Shown one piece after another: positions 44,457 through 52,577 of a DNA stretch of 64,000 bases. Origin of the DNA: Marinicellulosiphila megalodicopiae (GTDB lineage: Bacteria > Pseudomonadota > Gammaproteobacteria > Pseudomonadales > Natronospirillaceae); the NCBI RefSeq assembly GCF_045862395.1, contig NZ_AP023087.1, forward strand, positions 2,790,001 through 2,854,000. Direction: 5' to 3'. A model generated the notes under the pieces. It saw only the letters and a program-made list of their open reading frames with translations, was not told the DNA's origin and did not search any database. Positions within the stretch are counted from its first letter, which is position 1. Each line of letters opens with the position of its first letter. The position numbers and the translations under genes were made by a program.

Positions 44457-47400
44457 TCATTTATCACAGTGAGAAGCTTCAGTAATATGCTTAACCCGCA
44501 TAAAACTCACCACGCAAGGAGTAATCACCAACACGACAATTGTGCCGTACAACAACCCAAATGCTAATGAAATCGCCATTGTCTTTACAATTTGCGCCTG
44601 TATTGATGTTTCAAATAATATAGGCACCAAACCAATCACTGTTGTAACACTGGTTAACAATACCGCACGAAAGCGCTGACAGGAGGCCTCTACGATCGCC
44701 TCTATTTTGTCCATGCCTTTTTCGAGTAACTGCCTAAATCGATCTATTAAAATAATCGAATCATTAACCACAATGCCCGCCACACCAAACAACCCCAGAA
44801 CCGACAGAAAAGTAAAATCCGCCCCCATCAACCAATGACCAAATACAGCACCAGTCATTGAAAAAGGAATCGCAACAACCACAGCGATAGGCCACAACCA
44901 TGATTGAAAGACCCAAGCCAAAATTAAAAAAATCAGCAATAACGCAGCAGGAATTGCAACCATTAACGCATCGATTAATTCTTGAACCGATTTCGCCCCT
45001 CCAGAAATTTCAGCATTTAGGCCAAATTGAGTTTTTATTGGATTAACAATTGTCTGCAATAAAGCACTTGAGACATCCGATACTTTTAGCGATTCATCTG
45101 AAATCCTAGCACTAACACGCGCACTGATTTGACCATCATTAATTGAGAACCCATTAATTGTAATTTGCCTGCTTTGCTCTGTTAATTGCTCAAGCGTATA
45201 AATATCACCATTTAAAGACGTAATAGGTAAGCGATTTATCTGCTCTAACCCCCAAGATTCATCACGATCCACTCCAACATAAAAACTCGATTTAGATTCT
45301 TGTCTTGATAAGTCCACTACTTTTTTTGGACTTAACCACTTAGAGGCCTGCGTCATAATATATTGATCCGTCATACCTAGCTGCCTAGCCAAGGCATTTG
45401 CTTTAACTTTTAATTCCATTGATCCAGATCTAAAATCATCATTCACATCTGTTAAATAAGCAACTTCATTTAACTTTTCTTTGGTTTGAGCCACCGCTGC
45501 TTTAAGGTTTATTAAATTATTTGACTGAAACTGAAAACTTATCAAACTTGTATTAGACCCACCCCTATCTTCTGGCGCATCCTCACTGGATTTTATTTCT
45601 TTTACTATTTCATTAGATTTAATTAATGACTTCCAATAATCCATTACCTGAGCATTTTTCCATTGCTGATCTCTATCATCTATATCCAGCAATTCAATAT
45701 ACACTTCTAACTTTTTATTATAGATTTCTTGAGAATAAATATGCTGTTTAATTAAATTGGGATAATCAAGCTCTACTTGTTTTAATGTTTGAATTAAATA
45801 AGCAGCATAATCTTTTTGCTGCTGTTCTGTGGTTTCATCATAAAAGCTTACTGTTAACGACGCATTATTAAATTCCACATCCATGTCAGGGTTAAATTTC
45901 ACCACATCAGTCTTAACCATAATAAAACTGATCAACAATAAAGAACATGCAGCTAATATTGTCACCCCTCTATTTTGTGAAACCAACTGTACAAATGATC
46001 GAAATATACCATCTCTCAATCGACTAAATGCATTATCGACTTTTATTCTTAACTTACTTTCTTTTTTATTATTCGATTTAGCCAAAGAGTGATTTAAATG
46101 TCCTGGCAAAACAAAAAAACATTCAAACAATGATGCAACTAACACACAAATAATCACTAATGGAACAGGCTTTAACAATTCACCAAAAGCGCCTGGTAAA
46201 AATAATAAAGGAGAAAAAGCTGCAATGGACGTAAGCGCCGCGGCCATCACTGGTGCGAACATTCGTCTCACCCCATGAATTGCAGCATCAGGCGCATTCA
46301 TACCTGATTTTTTAAGTGTCAACGTTTCTTCACTAATAACAATTGCATCATCCACCACAATGCCAAGAGCAATTAATAATGCAAAAATACTGAATATATT
46401 TAAGTTTCCATCAATAACGTACAACAACCCTAATGTGGCAAATATCGCCACAGGAATTCCTGCAGCTGTCCAAAAAGCCACCCGGCTATTTAATAAAATA
46501 AACAATGTCAACAACACCAATATCAAACCAAATAGCGCATTATTTGTTAATAAATCCAAATGCCCTTGTACAAATTTCGCAGTATCACTGAAACTGGAAA
46601 TATAAATAACCGACCCATGTTGTGCTTTGTAAGCATCCACCCATTTATCAATTCTTTGTCCCGACTCAATCGTCCCCATGGATGCTGAACGCACAATATT
46701 TAATATTACAGCAGGGTTTCCATTCACATTTAATGATGCATCCTGTGCACTTAAATCCTCTAATTCATGCAACAAATTTATAGGAGTTTGACCAATAGTA
46801 AGCTGAGACAAATTTTGCCCACCCTCAACAACCTCCCCAACCATTAATGACTGTCGACCACTAATACCTGCTGAAGAACGTGAAATTTGGCCAGCTAATA
46901 GTTGTGATATTTGCACTGGATCTTGATTTAAATCCATCCATGTTTGTAATTTTGGCCGCCAATATATATCCGTACCAGATAACCCCCAGATTTCAACATC
47001 CGCCAAACCACTCGCAATTAAGGATTGCTTAGCATCCAACGCTATTTCGCGTAATGAATTTAAACTACCATCCACACTTAAAATAATTAAACCAACAGGT
47101 TCTAAAATCACCTCCTGTACAATATTTGGAACATCTACTCCAACTGGCCAATCAAATTGATTAATTATTTTTTGGACGTCAGGTACTGCTTTATCCATTT
47201 TTGCACTTAATAAAAACTGCACTCCTAAGTATAAATTTCCATTTGAGACATAAGCTTTTACACTTTCGACACCCACACTTTGTTTAATGCTTTGCGTTAA
47301 AGGGTAAACAATATCATTTGCAATTATTTCAGCACTGACACCTTCATACTCAACATTCAATGAAGCATATGGGACACTCACATCTGGCATCAAAGTAATG

Positions 47401-47492
47401 GGGGTCTTTTGCATTGCAATGATCCCCGCTACAAGCATAAACACCATTAGAATATTGGCAGCTAATCGATGTCGAACAAAATATGAAAGCAT
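44457..47492 (-). CDS. RND family efflux transporter, inner-membrane pump
   Basis: A 1011-residue AcrB/HAE-type pump: twelve membrane helices in two halves, with large periplasmic loops (~30-320 and ~530-820). The proton-relay acidic pair appears in LLIALGIVVDDAIVISEE, and LFGVAGIVVNDSIILIDRF is the matching segment of the second half. It follows its adaptor gene by 2 bases. Substrate unknown. No outer-membrane TolC-like gene is adjacent, so it probably shares one encoded elsewhere. Confidence 0.92.
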   Translation of the reverse strand: MLSYFVRHRLAANILMVFMLVAGIIAMQKTPITLMPDVSVPYASLNVEYEGVSAEIIANDIVYPLTQSIKQSVGVESVKAYVSNGNLYLGVQFLLSAKMDKAVPDVQKIINQFDWPVGVDVPNIVQEVILEPVGLIILSVDGSLNSLREIALDAKQSLIASGLADVEIWGLSGTDIYWRPKLQTWMDLNQDPVQISQLLAGQISRSSAGISGRQSLMVGEVVEGGQNLSQLTIGQTPINLLHELEDLSAQDASLNVNGNPAVILNIVRSASMGTIESGQRIDKWVDAYKAQHGSVIYISSFSDTAKFVQGHLDLLTNNALFGLILVLLTLFILLNSRVAFWTAAGIPVAIFATLGLLYVIDGNLNIFSIFALLIALGIVVDDAIVISEETLTLKKSGMNAPDAAIHGVRRMFAPVMAAALTSIAAFSPLLFLPGAFGELLKPVPLVIICVLVASLFECFFVLPGHLNHSLAKSNNKKESKLRIKVDNAFSRLRDGIFRSFVQLVSQNRGVTILAACSLLLISFIMVKTDVVKFNPDMDVEFNNASLTVSFYDETTEQQQKDYAAYLIQTLKQVELDYPNLIKQHIYSQEIYNKKLEVYIELLDIDDRDQQWKNAQVMDYWKSLIKSNEIVKEIKSSEDAPEDRGGSNTSLISFQFQSNNLINLKAAVAQTKEKLNEVAYLTDVNDDFRSGSMELKVKANALARQLGMTDQYIMTQASKWLSPKKVVDLSRQESKSSFYVGVDRDESWGLEQINRLPITSLNGDIYTLEQLTEQSRQITINGFSINDGQISARVSARISDESLKVSDVSSALLQTIVNPIKTQFGLNAEISGGAKSVQELIDALMVAIPAALLLIFLILAWVFQSWLWPIAVVVAIPFSMTGAVFGHWLMGADFTFLSVLGLFGVAGIVVNDSIILIDRFRQLLEKGMDKIEAIVEASCQRFRAVLLTSVTTVIGLVPILFETSIQAQIVKTMAISLAFGLLYGTIVVLVITPCVVSFMRVKHITEASHCDK

Positions 47493-47494
47493 GA

Positions 47495-48799
47495 TTATTC
47501 CCCTGCGTCAGTTTCAACATCAGTTGAATTACCAGCATTGCTCGAAATATCCTGTGAAATCAATTCGTCATTATTAGAATCTTTTGGTTCAGGCAATTTA
47601 TTTGTTACTTCAATACCACTATATAAATTAGAAAGTTTACTGGTCAACAATAACGGCTCTTCGGGCAACGAATCAGAAGTAGCTACCCAATACTCTTTTT
47701 CATCCAAAATATGAATGCCATGCAAAATGACCTTCGCCTCCTCTAAAACAAAATCCTTTTGCACCTCTTTCAAATAATATACCCGCTCATATTCAAACAA
47801 TGCTTTGGGCTCCAGTAAAAAACTATTCTCAACAACAGGAGAAACCCAATAGCCGTATTGATGGCTATTTAATGCCAATGCCTGTCCTGAAATATCAAAC
47901 ACCACTTCCTGCCCAGCTTGCTCGAAATTTATGATTGGATCGACTGTTAATATCGAATATTGCTGATTATTTATCATTAACTTTGATTCAATCTGCTGCG
48001 CCAATTTTGATGCAACACTTACTTTGAATAATCGAGATTGATCATTAAACAATACCAATAGATTTTGACCAACAATGACTGACTGACCCACCTTTAAATT
48101 TAAAGCACCGATAACACCATCAAATGATGCTGTAATTGTATGCAATTGAATTTGCTCATTTTGCGCATCAATACTTATGTTTAATTGATTTAAATTGGAC
48201 ATTAATTGCATTTGTTGAGCCTGTTGACTCTCAACTGCAAGCTTTCTTTGCAACACAGTACGCTCTGCTTGATTCAATTGAGTCACAATTTGTTCAAACT
48301 GACTATTTGATATTAATTGTTTTGCAAGTAATGTCTTTTCTCTTGTGTAATTATCCTGTGCTTTTTTAAATTGCTCTTTATCAAATTCCAACAGCGAACG
48401 ATCAAGCTTATGCTGCCTTTTTTGAATTTCAATTTGCGCAGTCATATCTTGTAATTGTGCATTTAATCGCTGTAATTCTCGCTGGGCATTTAATGGATCT
48501 AATTCAATTAACACCTGCCCCTTTTCCACGGTTTGACCAGGATAAACTAATAGTGATTTCACCTTTGCGCTAACTTGAGATTGTATTTCATTTAAACTAT
48601 CGGTATCTATTTTCCCAATAACAGAGTGCATTGGAGACCAATTTCCTTTTTTGGCTATTACCGTTGTGACATATTTTGCTTGATTTTTGTTTTCAATTTT
48701 ACTGACATCTTCTTTTTGCATCACCATCAATATAATTAAAACTAGAGTGACACAAATAATAGACAGGGAAATAAGTGTTTTTTTACCAAACATACGCAA
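47495..48799 (-). CDS. RND efflux periplasmic adaptor (HlyD/AcrA family)
   Basis: A 434-residue membrane-fusion protein: N-terminal anchor (~8-26), lipoyl half-motifs (SVIGKIDTDSLNEIQSQVSAKVKSLLVYPGQTVEKGQVLIELD… ~60-105), a long coiled-coil hairpin (~105-210), the second lipoyl half (ASFDGVIGALNLKVGQSV) and a beta-barrel domain, ending in an acidic Asn/Asp/Glu-rich tail (~405-434). First gene of the pump operon. A triple 18-bp repeat lies in its upstream region. Confidence 0.9.
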   Translation of the reverse strand: MRMFGKKTLISLSIICVTLVLIILMVMQKEDVSKIENKNQAKYVTTVIAKKGNWSPMHSVIGKIDTDSLNEIQSQVSAKVKSLLVYPGQTVEKGQVLIELDPLNAQRELQRLNAQLQDMTAQIEIQKRQHKLDRSLLEFDKEQFKKAQDNYTREKTLLAKQLISNSQFEQIVTQLNQAERTVLQRKLAVESQQAQQMQLMSNLNQLNISIDAQNEQIQLHTITASFDGVIGALNLKVGQSVIVGQNLLVLFNDQSRLFKVSVASKLAQQIESKLMINNQQYSILTVDPIINFEQAGQEVVFDISGQALALNSHQYGYWVSPVVENSFLLEPKALFEYERVYYLKEVQKDFVLEEAKVILHGIHILDEKEYWVATSDSLPEEPLLLTSKLSNLYSGIEVTNKLPEPKDSNNDELISQDISSNAGNSTDVETDAGE

Positions 48800-48903
48800 G
48801 ATCCTTCACCCTTGATTAAAGTGCACAAAAAGAAATAAGATTAATTGAGTTACACAAGGATTGTAACAGTCAATAGTCATCATGATAGACACGAAGACTT
48901 GAA

Positions 48904-48957
48904 ATTAATTGACTGCTTTTAATTAATTGACTGCTTTTGATTAATTGACTGCTTTTA
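48904..48957. repeat. Three tandem 18-bp units upstream of the RND operon
   Basis: ATTAATTGACTGCTTTTR is repeated three times without gaps between ispB and the adaptor gene; the only variation is the last base of the unit (A, G, A). Confidence 0.95.
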
Positions 48958-48982
48958 TAGAAGGGACATAACTTGAATGCGC

Positions 48983-49945
48983 TTAACTTACTCGATCGAT
49001 AGCCACATCAACTAAACGTAACAGGGCATCCTTATATGGATTGGATTCAAAGACACTTAACGCATCACACGCTTTTTGACCTGCTTGCTTTGCTTGCTCG
49101 ATAGAATATTCAATGGCACCGGTATCTTGGATGATTTGAATAATTTGCTCCAAATCTTCCAGCCCTTCATTAATAATCGCACGCTTAATTAAGTTTTTTT
49201 GATCCTGCTGCGCATGAGCCAAACAATAAATCAACGGAAGTGTCGCCTTACCTTCTGCTAAATCGTCTCCCACATTTTTACCCATCACACTGGCATCCCC
49301 AGTATAATCCAAAACATCATCCACCAATTGAAATGCTAAGCCCAATTGCTTGCCATACTCAATTAATGCTTCGATTTGTTTTGGACCCGCATAATTTAAC
49401 ATCGCCGCACTCACGCAAGAGGCTTCAAATAATTTGGCAGTTTTTGCATAAATCACCGCATAGTATTGCTCTTGAGTTAAATTCACATTACCAATATTAG
49501 TAAGTTGCATAACCTCGCCTTCTGCAATCACACGAGTAGCCTGGGACAAACATTCCATGACATCCATATTGCGCAAGCTCACCAATAATTCAAAAGAACG
49601 CGCGTATAAAAAGTCTCCAACTAACACGCTTGGCGCATTTCCCCATTTATGATTTGCCGTTGAGCGACCACGACGCATATCCGATGTATCCACTACATCA
49701 TCATGTAATAACGTAGCAGTATGTAAGAACTCAATGGCTGCAGCCAAGCTTGCTGAATCTTTATTTAAATTATTAAGTACACCACAACTTAAAAGCACCA
49801 ACACTGGACGCAAACGCTTGCCGCCACTTTGCACGATATACTCACTGATTTGCTCAACTAATGGCACATCTGATGATAATTGTTCATTAATTACTTGATC
49901 AACTTGCTCAAAGTTGGTTTTTATAAGCGCTTGAATTGATTGCAT
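48983..49945 (-). CDS. ispB: Octaprenyl diphosphate synthase
   Basis: A 320-residue trans-polyprenyl synthase that makes the side chain of ubiquinone/menaquinone. Both Asp-rich motifs are present: LLHDDVVDTSDMRRG and FQLVDDVLDYTGD, plus GGKRLRP for IPP binding. The length and its divergent position to rplU-rpmA match the standard gammaproteobacterial arrangement. Confidence 0.95.
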   Translation of the reverse strand: MQSIQALIKTNFEQVDQVINEQLSSDVPLVEQISEYIVQSGGKRLRPVLVLLSCGVLNNLNKDSASLAAAIEFLHTATLLHDDVVDTSDMRRGRSTANHKWGNAPSVLVGDFLYARSFELLVSLRNMDVMECLSQATRVIAEGEVMQLTNIGNVNLTQEQYYAVIYAKTAKLFEASCVSAAMLNYAGPKQIEALIEYGKQLGLAFQLVDDVLDYTGDASVMGKNVGDDLAEGKATLPLIYCLAHAQQDQKNLIKRAIINEGLEDLEQIIQIIQDTGAIEYSIEQAKQAGQKACDALSVFESNPYKDALLRLVDVAIDRVS

Positions 49946-50109
49946 ACTAATAATTTATAACTGATGGATACTCAGCATTTTAACAGTGACAATCAATTAC
50001 TGTACACCCCTTGTTTGCCTTACTTTTATTTACTTAGTAAACCCCATTAATTTTTCACTTATTTAAAACAATATAGACAGATTAAATTATGACTCAACCC
50101 AATTGAGTG

Positions 50110-50138
50110 TTTACAAAAAATATAACCTTGGGTATAAT
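50110..50138 (+). promoter_or_regulatory. Sigma-70 promoter of rplU-rpmA
   Basis: TTTACA (50110-50115), 17-base spacer, TATAAT (50133-50138). Confidence 0.85.
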
Positions 50139-50144
50139 CCGCGC

Positions 50145-50253
50145 CCACTGAATTTTGATTCCCTGCCATAGGGTGCTGCGGCGTAAGCACTGCCTTTAGA
50201 AGCGGGTAGTAATTGGTAACATTTTCAGTTTACTTTTATTTTTGGAGAAGCAC
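50145..50253 (+). promoter_or_regulatory. Structured 5' leader of rplU
   Basis: About 100 transcribed bases before rplU with the hairpin GTGCT-GCGGCGTA-AGCAC and further pairing potential. It may be an autoregulatory ribosomal-protein leader; I cannot assign a known family. Confidence 0.4.
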
Positions 50254-50565
50254 ATGTACGCTGTTATCGTAAGTGGTGGTAAGCAATACCGCCTGAAAGA
50301 AGGTGAAACCGTTAAGCTAGAAAAAATCGAAGCTGAAATCGGATCTTCTATTAATTTTGATCAAATTTTACTAGTTGCCGATGGCGAAACTGTAAAAATC
50401 GGTCAACCTGTTGTTGAAGGCGCTAAAGTGACTGCTGAGATTTTATCTCAAGGTCGTCATAAGAAAATTAAAATTCTTAAATTCAAGCGTCGTAAGCACC
50501 ACATGAAACAAATGGGCCACCGTCAGTGGTTTACTGAAGTTAAAATTACTAGCATCTCTGCATAA
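50254..50565 (+). CDS. rplU: 50S ribosomal protein L21
   Basis: A 103-residue bL21: MYAVIVSGGKQYRLKEGETVKLEKI start, GRHKKIKILKFKRRKHH and MGHRQWFTEVKI. The ATG at 50254 with a TGGAGAAG site is the true start; the frame also opens at a TTG four codons earlier. Co-transcribed with rpmA. Confidence 0.98.
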   Translation: MYAVIVSGGKQYRLKEGETVKLEKIEAEIGSSINFDQILLVADGETVKIGQPVVEGAKVTAEILSQGRHKKIKILKFKRRKHHMKQMGHRQWFTEVKITSISA

Positions 50566-50605
50566 TTTAACTTTTATTTTTTAACCTTTTACTGGAGTAA
50601 TTAAA

Positions 50606-50863
50606 ATGGCTCATAAGAAAGCTGGTGGTAGTACCAACAACGGCCGTGATTCAGAAAGTAAACGCCTAGGTGTAAAAGCCTTCGGTGGTCAATCTGTATC
50701 AGCTGGTTCAATCATTATTCGTCAACGCGGAACTCGTTTCCACGCTGGTAAAAATGTAGGTATTGGCACAGACCATACTTTGTTTGCTAAAGCAGACGGT
50801 AAAGTTTCTTTCGCTGTTCGTGGCGACAAAAACCGTAAATTCGTTGATATCGTTCCTGCATAA
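50606..50863 (+). CDS. rpmA: 50S ribosomal protein L27
   Basis: An 85-residue bL27 beginning MAHKKAGGSTNNGRDSESKR, with GSIIIRQRGTRFHAGKNVG. The N-terminal tail reaches the peptidyl-transferase centre. A Shine-Dalgarno (CTGGAG) precedes it. In many relatives obgE follows; here a terminator does. Confidence 0.98.
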   Translation: MAHKKAGGSTNNGRDSESKRLGVKAFGGQSVSAGSIIIRQRGTRFHAGKNVGIGTDHTLFAKADGKVSFAVRGDKNRKFVDIVPA

Positions 50864-50886
50864 TTGCAAAAAACAGATTCAACATA

Positions 50887-50915
50887 TAAAACCTGCCTTG
50901 TGCAGGTTTTTTTTT
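50887..50915 (+). terminator. Terminator of rplU-rpmA
   Basis: AAAACCTGC-CTTGT-GCAGGTTTT followed by a T run. Confidence 0.92.
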
Positions 50916-50956
50916 ACTTAAATTTAAAGCACTCCTTATCAGCAAGGCTCTAATCT

Positions 50957-51517
50957 TTATCCCATCTTTTGCACAAAATACTCAAACGGATGCCGCTTAC
51001 CGCTTAAGTATTGAAAATGTGCATTTGCATTTAAAAGCGAACACCCCTCCAGCATTGACCACAACTGAGCATACAAAATATCAGCATCACTTACCCCCTT
51101 TAACAATTGGTGTTTTATCCATAATCCATGCTGTTTTTTCCAACGCTTAAATTTCGAATATTCTTTTAAATCCACAGCAACCAAATAACGCTCAATCCTC
51201 TGATGCAATTGATACCGCTCCAAATGACGACCAATCATTAAAAAGTACGCCTTAACTGAGTGCCGATCCTTAAGCTCTTTATCATGCTGCGCAACCCATT
51301 GATCAACATGAAACACCTCATCCATCAACAAATCCAACAACAAATCATTTTTACTCCCATAATATTTGTAAAATATCCCTTTACTCAAATCTGCCGCACT
51401 AATGATTTGTTTTACCGTGACATCTTTAAAATCCCAATGTAAAAATAACATTAACGCAGCATTGAGTATCCCGGCCTGCTTAGGATCTATGGGACGCTTA
51501 GATAGATTGACGATCAT
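50957..51517 (-). CDS. TetR family transcriptional regulator
   Basis: A 186-residue regulator. The N-terminal HTH is recognisable (GILNAALMLFLHWDFKDVTVKQIISAADLSKGIFYKYYGSKNDLL region, residues 15-60), with the usual S-K-G-x-F-Y-K-Y-Y-x-S-K recognition segment. The ligand-binding half has no assignable family. It is transcribed divergently from the YiiX-like gene, its most likely target besides itself. Confidence 0.88.
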   Translation of the reverse strand: MIVNLSKRPIDPKQAGILNAALMLFLHWDFKDVTVKQIISAADLSKGIFYKYYGSKNDLLLDLLMDEVFHVDQWVAQHDKELKDRHSVKAYFLMIGRHLERYQLHQRIERYLVAVDLKEYSKFKRWKKQHGLWIKHQLLKGVSDADILYAQLWSMLEGCSLLNANAHFQYLSGKRHPFEYFVQKMG

Positions 51518-51623
51518 AAAACTTGTGTCCTATTAAACAAAGTAAGGCAATAACCTATTACATTAGTGGTGAAAAAACCATGTTTAGACTATACCTATAT
51601 AAAGCATAATTACGATTCAAAAC

Positions 51624-52544
51624 ATGAATATTTTTAGCAACATCTATAAAAAACTCGAATCATGGTTAATGTCCGAAAACAAAGAGGCATCATTTCCGCT
51701 GTCTGATTTTGAACGAATCAAACACGAAATCAAACCTTGCGATGTGTTATTAATTGAAGGGCATTCCAAAGTAGCTGAAGTAATTAAAAACATCACTCAA
51801 TCAAGATGGTCACATGCTTGTCTTTATATTGGCAGACTTCATGACATTGAAGACCCTGTACTTCGTGAAACAATCAAACAAAACTTCGATGGTCAACCCA
51901 ACACCCAATTAATCATTGAATCACAACTTGGCCTTGGCACCGTCATTCGCCCACTGAGCACATATGATCGTAAACACATACGAATTTGTAGGCCCATCGA
52001 CTTGGTTTACAGCGATTCACAAAAAGTATTAGCCTACGCAATAAATCGCTTAGGCACTAATTACCACATTCGACAAATTTTAGATTTAGCCCGCTTTTAT
52101 TACCCCTGGTCTTTTTTACCTAAACGATTTCGCTCTTCTTTATTTCAATGGCAACCCGGTGGATGCACTAAAACAGTTTGCTCAACCATGATTGCTGAAG
52201 CTTTTGGATTTATCCAATACCCTATTTTACCGCTTGTTAAAAAACAAAGTGAAATAGAGGGAAAATATCAACTCTTTCAACGCAACCCTATGCTTTGTAC
52301 CCCTTCAGACTTTGACTACTCGCCTTATTTTAATATTATCAAATATCCATTTATGGACTTTAATGGCAACAACGACTCTAAATATCGATTAATGCCATGG
52401 CATGGTGACATTGAACTCAGTGAAGACGAAGCAAGAATGTATATGCAAGCATCGGATCAATCTAATATCGAAATTGGCCTGTCTGCCACCCCACGTAACA
52501 TTCAATCTATTGAAAACCAAAATCATACCCACTTGAAGCATTAA
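51624..52544 (+). CDS. YiiX/YebB-like NlpC/P60-superfamily cysteine hydrolase
   Basis: A 306-residue protein with a permuted papain-like fold as in YiiX. Catalytic His64 is in SRWSHACLYIG, following PCDVLLIEGHSKVAEVIK; the likely nucleophile Cys is in GGCTKTVCSTMIAEAFG (Cys181 or Cys186). No signal peptide or membrane segment is evident. Members of this group act on amide or ester bonds, possibly in lipids or peptides. It precedes the BarA-type kinase on the same strand by 33 bases. Confidence 0.82.
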   Translation: MNIFSNIYKKLESWLMSENKEASFPLSDFERIKHEIKPCDVLLIEGHSKVAEVIKNITQSRWSHACLYIGRLHDIEDPVLRETIKQNFDGQPNTQLIIESQLGLGTVIRPLSTYDRKHIRICRPIDLVYSDSQKVLAYAINRLGTNYHIRQILDLARFYYPWSFLPKRFRSSLFQWQPGGCTKTVCSTMIAEAFGFIQYPILPLVKKQSEIEGKYQLFQRNPMLCTPSDFDYSPYFNIIKYPFMDFNGNNDSKYRLMPWHGDIELSEDEARMYMQASDQSNIEIGLSATPRNIQSIENQNHTHLKH

Positions 52545-52577
52545 CGGTTCTAGTGAGCCTGTATATTTAGTGCTATC

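Noticed and set aside
48904..48957. CRISPR-like array
   Set aside because: Three directly abutting units with no spacers.
50145..50253. Metabolite riboswitch in the rplU leader
   Set aside because: No known aptamer core is recognisable; a ribosomal-protein leader is simpler.
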